From Myxococcales bacterium (GTDB taxonomy: Bacteria; Myxococcota; Myxococcia; Myxococcales; Myxococcaceae), in NCBI GenBank assembly GCA_020846875.1, contig JADLDB010000055.1, positions 16,511 through 80,510 on the forward strand: a stretch of DNA of 64,000 bases. The letters run 5' to 3'. Numbering within the stretch: position 1 is the stretch's first letter; every line of letters begins with the position of its first letter. Of this stretch, positions 43,453 through 51,790 are shown piece after piece. Made by a program: the position numbers and the translations under genes. A model generated the notes under the pieces. That model made no database searches. It was given only the letters and a program-made list of their open reading frames with translations, and had not been told where the DNA came from.

Positions 43453-46268
43453 CGGGAGGGGAGGCGGGGGCGGCGGCGGAGTTCCGTTGGGACACGCCGG
43501 AGCTGGGCGTGCGAGCGGTGAAGGTGCTGCTCCTCTACTTCTCGAAGACGTATGGCCGGAAGCGGCTCGAGCAGGTCTGGCGCGACGCGAAGCTGCCGCT
43601 CCCGCTCTCCCACGTCGAGGACCTGTCCAACTACATCTCTCTGGCGTTCCTCGAGCTGCTGATGAAGACGCTCCTCGACGCCTCAGGCGATCCCCAGTTC
43701 CTGGACAAGGCCGGGCGGGCGATCGCTTCCCCCGAGGCGCTGGGCTTCGCGTACTTCATGCTCCGCGGCGTCGGCACCCCAGAGCTGGTCTACCAGAAGA
43801 CGGTGGAGCTCGGGCCCACCTACAACCGCGTTGGCACCTTCCACATCGAGTCCCAGGGGAGCACCCACCTCACCCTGCGCTACTCCAGCCGGGTCCGTGA
43901 GAAGGACCACAACCTGTGCACCATACGCAAGGCCAGCTACGCGGCCTTCCCCGGGATCTGGGGCCTGCCGGACGCGACGGTCAAAGAGACCCAGTGCCTG
44001 GTCGACGGCGCCGACTCGTGCCGCTACGAGCTCACGTGGCGCGCCCGCCCGCCGGTGGAGTGGCGGCGCTGGGTGTTCGGCCTGGCGGGGCTCGCCGCGG
44101 GCGTCGCCACCGCCACCTGGGGCCAGGCGCCTCCTCCCGTGCTGGGGGCCGCGCTGGGGGCGCTGGGCTTCTTCCTGGGCGGCTGGCTGGACCTGCGCCG
44201 CGTCACCCGCGAGAAGGACGAGCGGCTGGGCGAGCAGACCGCCGGCCTCACCCGCTCGGTGGAGGAGCTGCAGCGACGCGCGGAAGAAATCCACCGCGCC
44301 AACGCGGAGCTGGACCAACGGGTCGCCGATCGCACCCGCGAGCTGGAAGATGCGCTCGAGCGCCTGAGGCGCCTCGACACCATGAAGAGCGAGTTCTTCG
44401 CCAACGTGTCGCACGAGCTGCGCACGCCGCTCACGTTGATCCTCGCGCCGCTGGACGATCGCCTGCCCCACGCCGCCGCCCCTGCGGAGCGGGACCTGCT
44501 GCTGAGCATTCGCCGCAACGCGGACCGCCTGCTGCGGCTGGTGGACGATCTGCTCGACCTCTCGCGGATCGACGCCGGTCAACTGCGGCTGGACATCGTG
44601 GCGGTCGACTTCGCCGCGCTCACCCGCCAGGTGCTGGCCACCTTCCAGCGCGCCGCCGACTCGCGGCGCATCTCGCTGCTGGCCTCGGTGCCGGCCGCGA
44701 CCCGCGACGTGTGGGGCGATCGCCACCGGCTGGAGTCGATCCTGGGGAACCTGCTGAGCAACGCGCTCAAGTACACGCCGGGCGGGGGCCGCGTCACCGT
44801 GTCCCTGGCGGAGACGGACGCGCAGGTGCTGCTGAAGATCACCGACACCGGCCCGGGCATCAGCCAGGAGGATCTTCCGCACCTCTTCCAGCGCTTCTAC
44901 CAGGGCACCAGCGAAGGGGTCCGGCGCCGCGGAGGCATGGGCATCGGCCTGGCGCTGGCGCAGAACCTGGCCGAGCTGCACGGAGGCCGGATCGCGGTCG
45001 AGAGCGAGCTGCGGAAAGGCTCGGCCTTCACCGTCACCCTTCCGAAGGGCCGCGCGCACTTCCGGCCCGAGGTCCTCGAGCGCCGGCGCCTGCAGATCGA
45101 CGTGAAGGAAGGCCGGCGCGCCGCGGACGCCTTCGGCAACAGCACCACCCCGGTGCCCGAGCCTCACGGCGACGCCCCGGTGCTCTCGGAGGGCCGGCCG
45201 ATCTCCTTCGAGGGGGGGAGGCGGCCGCGGGTGTTGGTCGTCGAGGACAACGACGAGATGCGGGACCTGCTCAGCGGGCTGCTCGCGCCCACCTGCGAGG
45301 TGCTCCAGGCGGTGGACGGCGCCGAAGGCCTGGCGTCGGCGAAGCAGAGCCTTCCTGACCTGGTCCTGTCCGACGTGATGATGCCGGCTATGCCCGGGAC
45401 GGAGCTGGTGTACGCGCTCAAGCAGGATCCGGCGCTGCGCTCCACGCCGGTGCTGCTCCTCACCGCCCGCAGCGGCCCCGAGTCCGCGCTGGAGGGCTTC
45501 GGGTCCGGCGCCGACGACTTCATCGAGAAGCCCTTCCACCCGCGGGTGCTGCTGGCGCGGGTGGCGGCCCACCTGCAGTTGCGGGCGCTCTCTCTGCAGC
45601 TCGCCTCCCAGGCGCGGCTGGCGGCGATCGGCACCCTGGCCGCTGGCGTGGGCCACGAGGTGCGCAACCCGGTGAACGCGGTGCTCAACGGCGTGCGCGT
45701 GCTGCTCGCCCGCGAAGGAGTGAAGGACGCGGACCAGAAGCTGCTCAAGGTGGTGGAGGAAGGCGCCGGCCGCATCGAGCGGATCAGCGCGGCGCTGCTG
45801 CACCACGCCAGCCCCGGCGATCGCGGCGGGTGGCGGCCGGTCGACCTCCGCGCGGGCCTGGAGGCCACCCTGGCGCTGATGCAGCACGAGCTGGCGCAGG
45901 TGAAGGTGGTGCGCGAGGGCGCTGCGCAGCCGCGGGTGGTAGCGCCGGCGGCCGAGCTGAACCAGGTCTTCTTGAACCTCATCGACAACGCGCGCAAGGC
46001 CGGGGCCAGGACGGTGTGGCTCAAGGTGGACAGCCAGGGCGGCCGGGCGAAGGTGTGCGTGGAAGACGACGGGCCGGGCGTACCGGCGGAGATCGTCGCG
46101 CGCCTCTTCGTGCCCTTCGCGACCAGCCGGGCCCCGGGGGAAGGCACCGGGCTGGGCCTGTTCATCGCGGCGGAGTCGGTGAAGCGCTTTGGGGGTACGC
46201 TCACCTACGCGCCCCGGCCGGGCGGGGGCGCCGCCTTCACCGTCGATCTTCCTCTGGAGAAGCCTTGA
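43449..46268 (+). CDS. Hybrid histidine kinase with two transmitters around a receiver
   Basis: 939 residues. N-terminal cytosolic sensor about 1-195 ends in CLVDGADSCRYELTW, the Cys-x-Cys-like finish seen in V4R/heme-NO-binding-associated sensors of myxobacterial kinases. Two membrane helices or a hairpin lie at about 208-245; a coiled coil follows at 255-310. Transmitter 1: FFANVSHELRTPLTLI (His322), ATPase boxes NLLSNALKYT, DTGPGISQEDL and GMGIGLALA. Receiver at about 600-715 with VVEDNDEM and DVMMPAMPG and Lys in IEKPF. Transmitter 2: VGHEVRNPVNAV near 735, then NLIDNARKAG, DDGPGVPAEIV and GTGLGLFIA. Both kinases look intact. It overlaps the next gene with TTGA. Confidence 0.92.
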   Translation: MTGGEAGAAAEFRWDTPELGVRAVKVLLLYFSKTYGRKRLEQVWRDAKLPLPLSHVEDLSNYISLAFLELLMKTLLDASGDPQFLDKAGRAIASPEALGFAYFMLRGVGTPELVYQKTVELGPTYNRVGTFHIESQGSTHLTLRYSSRVREKDHNLCTIRKASYAAFPGIWGLPDATVKETQCLVDGADSCRYELTWRARPPVEWRRWVFGLAGLAAGVATATWGQAPPPVLGAALGALGFFLGGWLDLRRVTREKDERLGEQTAGLTRSVEELQRRAEEIHRANAELDQRVADRTRELEDALERLRRLDTMKSEFFANVSHELRTPLTLILAPLDDRLPHAAAPAERDLLLSIRRNADRLLRLVDDLLDLSRIDAGQLRLDIVAVDFAALTRQVLATFQRAADSRRISLLASVPAATRDVWGDRHRLESILGNLLSNALKYTPGGGRVTVSLAETDAQVLLKITDTGPGISQEDLPHLFQRFYQGTSEGVRRRGGMGIGLALAQNLAELHGGRIAVESELRKGSAFTVTLPKGRAHFRPEVLERRRLQIDVKEGRRAADAFGNSTTPVPEPHGDAPVLSEGRPISFEGGRRPRVLVVEDNDEMRDLLSGLLAPTCEVLQAVDGAEGLASAKQSLPDLVLSDVMMPAMPGTELVYALKQDPALRSTPVLLLTARSGPESALEGFGSGADDFIEKPFHPRVLLARVAAHLQLRALSLQLASQARLAAIGTLAAGVGHEVRNPVNAVLNGVRVLLAREGVKDADQKLLKVVEEGAGRIERISAALLHHASPGDRGGWRPVDLRAGLEATLALMQHELAQVKVVREGAAQPRVVAPAAELNQVFLNLIDNARKAGARTVWLKVDSQGGRAKVCVEDDGPGVPAEIVARLFVPFATSRAPGEGTGLGLFIAAESVKRFGGTLTYAPRPGGGAAFTVDLPLEKP

Positions 46269-47377
46269 ATCCGTACGTGCTGTACGTCGACGACGACTCT
46301 GCCAACCTGGTGGTCTTCCAGTCCGGGCTGAGCGGCGCGCTGCCGATCCTCACGGCCACCAGCGGCGAAGAGGCGCTCGCGCTGCTCAAGCAGCACGAGG
46401 TGGCGGTGCTGCTGGCGGATCAGCGGATGCCGGGGATGACGGGCGTGCAGTTGATGGAGAAGGTGCGCGCCGAGCACCCCGACGTGGTGCGGTTGCTCAT
46501 CACCGCCTACTCGGACCTCGAGGCCTCCATCGACGCGATCAACAAGGGTAAGGTCGACGCCTACTTCAAGAAGCCGTGGGAGCCGGCAGAGCTGACGCTG
46601 GCGCTGACCCAGGCGCGCGATCGCTACATCGCGACGAAGTGGACCAGGGAGCTCGAGCGGCGGCTGGTGGCCACCGAGCGCACCTACGCCCTGGGGGTGG
46701 TGGCGGCGGGGATCGCCCACGAGCTGCGCAACCCGCTCACCTCGGTGTCGCTGTGCCTGCAGTTGGCCCGGCAGTTGTTGAAAGAGAAGCCCTTCGAGGA
46801 CGAGCAGCGCCAGGCCGCCGACCGCAACCTGGTGGACGCGACGAGGGCAGTGGAGGCGATCATCGAGATCACCGCCGCGATGGAGCTGTCCACGCGGCAG
46901 CGGGAGGTCGCCTCCATCGATCTCAAGGAGACGGTGGAGCTGGCGATCCGCTCGGTGCTGGGCGAGGTGAAGGCCCGCGGGCGCCTCGTGAAGGAGCTGA
47001 GCGAAGTGCCCCGCATCCGCGCGTCGCGCACCCAGGTGGGCCAGGTGGTGCTGAACCTGCTCATCAACGCCGCGCAGGCGCTGGACGAGGCGCGGCGCTC
47101 CACCAACGTGGTGAAGGTGAGCCTCAAGCAGGAAGGCCCGTCCATCGTGCTGAAGGTGTCGGACACCGGCGCGGGCATTCCCGAGGAGGTGCTGGGGCGC
47201 ATCTTCGATCCCTTCTTCACCACCAAGCAGGACGGGGGCACCGGGCTGGGGCTGGCCATCTCCCGGCAGATCGTCAACGAGCTGGGCGGCGCGATCGACG
47301 TGGACACGGTGCCCGGGCAGGGCACGACGTTCCGGGTGCGTCTGCCAGTGCCGGAGGTAGTGGAGAGGAAGCAGTAG
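46265..47377 (+). CDS. Receiver-histidine kinase fusion, last gene of the PilZ operon
   Basis: 370 residues. TTG at 46265 overlaps the previous stop (TTGA) and has GGAGA at 46256-46260 four bases upstream; GTG at 46277 would cut into the first receiver strand. Receiver about 1-120: VLYVDDDSAN, LLADQRMPGMTG (phospho-acceptor Asp), ITAYSD and FKKPW. A short coil links to HisKA with VAAGIAHELRNPLTSVSL near 150, then ATPase boxes LNLLINAAQALDEA, DTGAGIPEEVLG, IFDPFFTTK and GTGLGLAIS. No sensor or membrane part, so it is likely fed by the preceding hybrid kinase through its receiver. Its last 104 bp overlap the convergent gene at 47274. Confidence 0.92.
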   Translation: MNPYVLYVDDDSANLVVFQSGLSGALPILTATSGEEALALLKQHEVAVLLADQRMPGMTGVQLMEKVRAEHPDVVRLLITAYSDLEASIDAINKGKVDAYFKKPWEPAELTLALTQARDRYIATKWTRELERRLVATERTYALGVVAAGIAHELRNPLTSVSLCLQLARQLLKEKPFEDEQRQAADRNLVDATRAVEAIIEITAAMELSTRQREVASIDLKETVELAIRSVLGEVKARGRLVKELSEVPRIRASRTQVGQVVLNLLINAAQALDEARRSTNVVKVSLKQEGPSIVLKVSDTGAGIPEEVLGRIFDPFFTTKQDGGTGLGLAISRQIVNELGGAIDVDTVPGQGTTFRVRLPVPEVVERKQ

Positions 47378-48557
47378 GCGCCCGGCGACGGCGCAGCATG
47401 AGCGCGAGGGCTGCCGCGAGCGCCACGGAGAAGCGCAGCCCCGACGCGGCGCAGCCGCAGCCGGTGGGCGGAGGAGGAGGCTCGCCGCCGGTGCCCGCGT
47501 CGAAGGGATCGACGAAGCCTCCGCCCGCGCCGCCGGCCTCACCTCCGCCGGTGCCCCCCCCTGCTCCTCCGCCGCCCGCGCCCCCGCCTCCTGCGCTGCC
47601 GCCGCCGGTCCCGCCTCCTGCGCCGCCGCCCGTGGGGACGCCGCCGTCCAGGTGGGTGAAGCCCATGGGGGGCGGGTAGCCGCGCAGGACGATTTCCATG
47701 GTGGGCCGCGCGCGGCTGCAGCCGGCGGTGAAGCCGGCGAGGTCGGGCGCGCCGGCCTCGGCCCAGGCGGTCCAGAGGATCGACGCCATCAAGGTGAGCG
47801 CGTCGCCCCAGCGGCGGGCGGTCAGCTCCCGGGTGGCGGTGTAGAGCTGCGCGAGGGTGGTGGAGGCCGAGTCGGCGGCGATCAACGCGCTCACCAGACC
47901 ATTCCCCACCAGCACCACGTCGAAGATGTTGTTGCGGGGATCGGCGCGGCCAACCGTGCCGTAGTAGCCGACCGCGGCGCTGGCCACGCCGTTCAGGTGG
48001 GCGGACGACTGCAGCATGTCGGACTCCCAGCGGGAATGGAGCCCGTTGTTGGGATCGCTGTCCTTCGTGTCGTGCAGCACCGAGAAGGCATCGGCGACGT
48101 AGTGCGAGAGCAGGAAGGCCGAGGCGAGGATGCGGTTGGGGTCGCGCGATCGAAAGTCGTCGACCAACCGCGCGTACAGTTCCTCCACCCTCCAGGGCAC
48201 GGTGCCGTTCCGCGTGGCGTTGAGGCTGCCCACCCTGGCGATCACCGCCTGAAAGTCGCGCGGGTAATCGGTGATGGGGCTCACCCAGTCGGGCTCGAGG
48301 AAGTGCCGGGGCCACTCGTTGGGATCGTACGCGGCGCCCGCGGACGTGTAGCGCCAGCGATCGGGGTCGCACGCGCTGTCCTGGAGATCGGCCGTCTGCC
48401 GGGCGGAGAACCACTGCCGCAGGCACGAGCCGGCGGGCAGCGGATCCTGCATCATCGAGGACAGCTTGCGGTGGCCGTCGAAGCCCCAGGCGAGGGCGAG
48501 CGTGGGGAGCAACCAGCAACCAAGCGCGACGAGGCGACGCATGCGAAGGCCCGTCAT
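47274..48557 (-). CDS. MYXO-CTERM secreted protein with S1/P1-nuclease or phospholipase C-like fold
   Basis: 427 residues; start may be ATG at 48557 or ATG at 48542 (MRRLVALGCWLLPTLALA signal peptide; AWG after cleavage). The mature start WGFDGHRKL, then LLSHYVADAFSVLHDTKDSD and LHSRWESDML, resembles the Trp/His/Asp zinc ligands of S1/P1 nucleases and the related zinc phospholipase C group; a zinc hydrolase is the best call. A Gly-rich linker (about 305-350) leads to TGCGCAASG, a hydrophobic helix and RRRR, the MYXO-CTERM anchor. Unusually, 35 extra residues follow the Arg cluster, and almost all of that extension overlaps the 3' end of the convergent kinase gene. Activity and anchoring need testing. 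Confidence 0.78.
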   Translation of the reverse strand: MTGLRMRRLVALGCWLLPTLALAWGFDGHRKLSSMMQDPLPAGSCLRQWFSARQTADLQDSACDPDRWRYTSAGAAYDPNEWPRHFLEPDWVSPITDYPRDFQAVIARVGSLNATRNGTVPWRVEELYARLVDDFRSRDPNRILASAFLLSHYVADAFSVLHDTKDSDPNNGLHSRWESDMLQSSAHLNGVASAAVGYYGTVGRADPRNNIFDVVLVGNGLVSALIAADSASTTLAQLYTATRELTARRWGDALTLMASILWTAWAEAGAPDLAGFTAGCSRARPTMEIVLRGYPPPMGFTHLDGGVPTGGGAGGGTGGGSAGGGGAGGGGAGGGTGGGEAGGAGGGFVDPFDAGTGGEPPPPPTGCGCAASGLRFSVALAAALALMLRRRRAPTASSPLPPALADAPGTSCPARAPCPRRSRRPAR

Positions 48558-48608
48558 CCCCCAAACAGGCCGGTGGGCGCAACGGGGGCCACGCAGGCCG
48601 GCCTTGAG

Positions 48609-49319
48609 TCAGTGCAGGTACTTGTCCGAGCCGCGATCGCCGCCCCGCCCGCCCTCGAGGCTCTTCAGGTGCGCGCTGCGCTTCTTCAGGTCGCGCTCCA
48701 ACTGCCAGCTTCGGAAGCGGGTGAGCAGCGCGCCGGGCCCGCCCACCCGCAGCAGGAACCAGGTGAAGAGCAGCGCGAAGGCCTCGGGAATGACGGTGTG
48801 CAGGCCGGAGAAGGCGGCGTTCAAGAAGACGAAGGCAGCGCCCAGCAGCGCGAGCATGTTGCCCGTCATCGGGAAGCCCCAGAAGTTGGCCTGGCTGCGG
48901 CCCAGGTGCAGGCCATAGGCCACCCACAAGGTCCCCGTCAGCGCGCCGCCGCCCGGGTACCCGCGCGCCACCAGCGCCGGAATGGCCAGCGAAAGCAGCA
49001 GCGTGGCGATCGCCGCTGCCACCACCACGCCGAGCGAGAACCAGAGGAAGCGCCTGCGTCCCCACATCGCCTCCAGCGCGCCGCCGATGCTCCAGATGAT
49101 CAGCCCGCCGAAGATCACACCCAGCGGGGTGGCCTCCACGAAGGCGTAGGTCAGCACCTCCCAGACGAAGTACCGCCCGAAGACGGCCTCGGGGACCAGG
49201 TACGTGTACGTCGCCAGGGGCTTGAAGATCGCGATCGCCACCGAGGCGGCGATGAGCGTGACGGCCATCACCGTCGCGGCGCTGCGCGCCGGTGGCAGTT
49301 GGAACATCACCCGCGGCAT
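48609..49319 (-). CDS. Rhomboid-like membrane protein, catalytic serine apparently missing
   Basis: 236 residues with about six helices. The N-terminal rhomboid pattern is visible (ATPLGVIFGGLIIWSIGGALEAMWG, corresponding to the L1/TM2 region with a GxxxExxxG-like motif), and PGGGALTGTLWVAYG sits where active rhomboids have GxSG. No Ser is found there, and the TM6 His is not evident (GFPMTGNMLALLGAAFVFL). It is therefore best described as a TMEM115/derlin-like or otherwise inactive rhomboid relative. The C-terminal 45 residues are cytosolic and charged. It lies downstream (3') of the small protein genes; cotranscription is possible. Confidence 0.72.
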   Translation of the reverse strand: MPRVMFQLPPARSAATVMAVTLIAASVAIAIFKPLATYTYLVPEAVFGRYFVWEVLTYAFVEATPLGVIFGGLIIWSIGGALEAMWGRRRFLWFSLGVVVAAAIATLLLSLAIPALVARGYPGGGALTGTLWVAYGLHLGRSQANFWGFPMTGNMLALLGAAFVFLNAAFSGLHTVIPEAFALLFTWFLLRVGGPGALLTRFRSWQLERDLKKRSAHLKSLEGGRGGDRGSDKYLH

Positions 49320-49368
49320 GGGCCCGCTCCCGGTCGCATCAACTCGACACCGACGCCGCGCGCGGGCG

Positions 49369-49569
49369 TCACTTCGACTTGTAGAAGAGCGTGATCGTCA
49401 GGCAGTGGAATTCCTTGTCGGAACTCTGCGTCACCGTCCGGTCGACGATCTCGATGCCCTGATTGTCCTTGAGCCACCTGGTGATGTTCTCGCCCATCTG
49501 CTCGCGATCGCGCGCGAGCGTGGTGCTGAACACCTTCACCGAATTGAAGCTGTTGGCGCTGCTGGCCAT
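49369..49569 (-). CDS. Small conserved-looking cytosolic protein
   Basis: 66 residues, ATG at 49569 (MASSANSFNSVKVFSTTLARD) with balanced composition unlike shadow frames. It has a helix-strand pattern (REQMGENITRWLKDNQGIEIVDRTVTQSSD, then a strand pair HCLTITLFYKSK) that reads like a small alpha-beta domain. No known family. It lies on the same strand as the zinc-ribbon gene upstream (83-bp gap) and the rhomboid-like gene downstream (49-bp gap). Confidence 0.65.
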   Translation of the reverse strand: MASSANSFNSVKVFSTTLARDREQMGENITRWLKDNQGIEIVDRTVTQSSDKEFHCLTITLFYKSK

Positions 49570-49651
49570 GACCTGTTCGCCTCCGCCCGTCGGGGTGAGT
49601 CTTCAAGCGCTTGTCTGCCCGTTTCCGGGCGCGAGGGCAACCCCGTCCCCG

Positions 49652-49876
49652 TCAGCGGGCGGGCGGGCGGCTGCCGGCGCGGTAGTGCTCGCAGGTGGAC
49701 GGATCCTTGCAGGTGGGGCCGATGCCGTCGGGGTGCGCCACGAAGGGCAGCTTGTCGGACTCCTCGACGCCGCACATCGCGCACTTGCGCTTCCGGTTCT
49801 TCCTTTCGGTGCGGCGCTCCTCTGCCAGTTGCTTGGCGCGCTCACGAAGTGCCTTCGCGTCTGGAACGTTCGTCAC
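49652..49876 (-). CDS. Small zinc-ribbon-like protein coupled to the thiolase gene
   Basis: 74 residues from GTG at 49876, overlapping the thiolase stop by 4 bp. A basic helix (ALRERAKQLAEERRTERKNRKRK) precedes CAMCGVEES (C-x2-C) and later CKDPSTCEHY (C-x5-C), enough for one zinc site. The C-terminus is short and basic. Coupling to thiolase may only ensure cotranscription. Nucleic-acid binding is plausible from the basic N-terminus and the zinc site, but no family is recognised. Confidence 0.65.
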   Translation of the reverse strand: MTNVPDAKALRERAKQLAEERRTERKNRKRKCAMCGVEESDKLPFVAHPDGIGPTCKDPSTCEHYRAGSRPPAR

Positions 49877-51069
49877 ATGGCCTCCACGAGAACAGCAATG
49901 CCCTGACCACCACCGATACACGCGCTGCCGACACCGTACCTCGCGCCGCGCCGCTTGAGCTCGTACAACAGATGCAGGGTGATCCGCGCGCCCGAAGCAG
50001 CGAGCGGGTGGCCCAGCGCCGTCGCGCCGCCGTTGACGTTGGTGCGATCGCGCGGCAGCCCGAGTTCCTTCTCGACCGCCAGGTACTGCGGCACGAACGC
50101 CTCGTTCACCTCGAACAGATCGACGTCCGACAGCTTGAACTCGGCGCGCTCCATCAGCTTGCGAATGGCCGGCGCCGGGCCGATGCCCATGATCTTCGGG
50201 TCGCAGCCCATCGACGCCCAGTGGAGCAGCTTGCCCAGGGGCTTGACGCCCTTCTTGTCCGCCCACCCGCGCGTGGCCAGCACCGCCGAGGCCGAGCCGT
50301 CGTTGATGCCCGACGCCGCGCCCGGGTGAATCACCCCGTCCTTCTTGAACACCTTCGGCAGCTTCTTGAAGCCGTCCAGGGTCGACTCGGGGCGCGGGTG
50401 CTCGTCCTTCGCGAACACCGTGACGCCCTTCTTCGACTTGAGCTCGACGGGGTGCAGCTCGGCGGCGAAGCGGCCGGCCTCGTGCGCGGCGGCCCAGCGC
50501 TTCTGGCTGAGCAGCGCGTACTCGTCGACCTCGTCCTGCGTCAGCTGGTACTGCTCGGCGAGGTTCTCAGCCGTCATGCCCATGGGGATCCCGGCCCAGG
50601 TGTCGAACAAGCCCAGCGTCAGCGTGTCCTCGAGGGCGGACTTGCCCAGCGGCAGGCCCCAGCGCGCACCGCGCACCACGTGCGGCGCCTGCGACATGGA
50701 CTCGGTGCCGCCGGCCAGCACCACCTGCGCCTGGCCCGTCAGCATCAGCTCCGCCGCGGTGGCGTACGCCTGGAAGCCCGAGCCACACAGGCGGTTGACG
50801 GTCAGCGAAGGCACGGGCACCGGCACGCCCGCCTTGAGGCCGATGTGGCGCGCCAGGTAGATCGCGTCCGCGCTGGTCTGCATCACGTTGCCGTAGACGA
50901 CGTGATCGACGTCCTCCGGGCGAACGGCGGCCTGCGCCAGCGCGGCCTTCGCCGTCTCTGCCCCCAGCTCGGTGGCCGACAGCTCCTTGAGCGCGCCCCC
51001 GAAGGTGCCGAAGGCGGTGCGCTTGCCCGACAGAAAGACGATCTCTTCGCTCTTCGAGATGCTCTTCAT
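49873..51069 (-). CDS. Acetyl-CoA C-acetyltransferase (thiolase)
   Basis: 398 residues, standard thiolase length. The acylated Cys is in NRLCGSGFQA near 91, the active-site His in GHPLAASGAR near 354, and the second Cys in ACIGGGQG near 384; NEAF is also present. The enzyme condenses or cleaves acetoacetyl-CoA, acting in beta-oxidation, ketone-body or polyhydroxybutyrate-type metabolism, or in the first step of the mevalonate route. No neighbouring HMG-CoA or beta-oxidation genes identify the pathway. The gene at 49876 starts inside its stop; upstream, the membrane protein ends 12 bp before its start. Confidence 0.94.
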   Translation of the reverse strand: MKSISKSEEIVFLSGKRTAFGTFGGALKELSATELGAETAKAALAQAAVRPEDVDHVVYGNVMQTSADAIYLARHIGLKAGVPVPVPSLTVNRLCGSGFQAYATAAELMLTGQAQVVLAGGTESMSQAPHVVRGARWGLPLGKSALEDTLTLGLFDTWAGIPMGMTAENLAEQYQLTQDEVDEYALLSQKRWAAAHEAGRFAAELHPVELKSKKGVTVFAKDEHPRPESTLDGFKKLPKVFKKDGVIHPGAASGINDGSASAVLATRGWADKKGVKPLGKLLHWASMGCDPKIMGIGPAPAIRKLMERAEFKLSDVDLFEVNEAFVPQYLAVEKELGLPRDRTNVNGGATALGHPLAASGARITLHLLYELKRRGARYGVGSACIGGGQGIAVLVEAM

Positions 51070-51081
51070 CGATCCGTTTTC

Positions 51082-51723
51082 CTAACCCCGTCCCAACAGT
51101 GCGGCGGCAACCATGCCAAGGGCGCCGAGCGTCCACAACAGTCCGACTGCATGCTGTTGACGTAACTCGGCTTTTCCCGCGTCGCCGTACCAGCGCCGGG
51201 CGGCGTCGACGCGCGCTTCGAGCGTCCATGGACCTTTCGCTTGACTGTGAGACGAGATCCGGCGTGCGTGGGCGTTGACCAGGCGCTCGACGCTGGCGCC
51301 CTCGATTCCCCCTGAGGAGTAGCGGCCCGGCACCTCGCGCGCCGGCCGACGGTAGTTGGCGGTGAGCACGAAGCCCTGCTCGGTGGGGGTGAGGAGCACC
51401 ACGCGCGCCCGGCCGTCCTTCCCCGCGAAGACGGAGGCGAAGAGCTGCTTGGCTGGATGAGCGGCGTCGTAGAGGGTGACCGGCGCAGAGAAGCGCGCGT
51501 GCTCGAGGTGAGAGCCGAGCGGGGTGAAGCCCAGCGCCTTGAGCGCATCCCAGGGGGCCTCGAGGCGGCCCGGCACCGTCACGCTGCCGTCGGGAGTGTC
51601 GGTCTCGATCCGCACCGACTGCGGGCGCAGGAAGAGCACGGCGCGCCAGAGGTGGAGTCGCAGGAGGATCAGCGCGGCGAGCACGGCGAGGACGGCGTAC
51701 GCCGGGTGACCCTGGGGCGGCAT
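51082..51723 (-). CDS. Unrecognised two-helix membrane protein
   Basis: 213 residues from ATG at 51723; longer readings start in antisense sequence. N-terminal helix YAVLAVLAALILLRLHLWRAV (about 8-28), a soluble middle of about 160 residues with strand-rich sequence (VRIETDTPDGSVTVPG, ARFSAPVTLYDA, RARVVLLTPTEQGFVLTANY), then a C-terminal helix LLWTLGALGMVAAALLG. Both ends in the membrane with a middle domain. No known motif. It precedes the thiolase by 12 bp and is divergent from the next membrane protein gene; the 67-bp gap may hold promoters for both. Confidence 0.65.
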   Translation of the reverse strand: MPPQGHPAYAVLAVLAALILLRLHLWRAVLFLRPQSVRIETDTPDGSVTVPGRLEAPWDALKALGFTPLGSHLEHARFSAPVTLYDAAHPAKQLFASVFAGKDGRARVVLLTPTEQGFVLTANYRRPAREVPGRYSSGGIEGASVERLVNAHARRISSHSQAKGPWTLEARVDAARRWYGDAGKAELRQQHAVGLLWTLGALGMVAAALLGRG

Positions 51724-51790
51724 CGTGGGGGGACAGCGATCTACCACGCGATTTCGCCGGCCGGGTGGCGGTCTGTCGTAAGCTGCGCGC

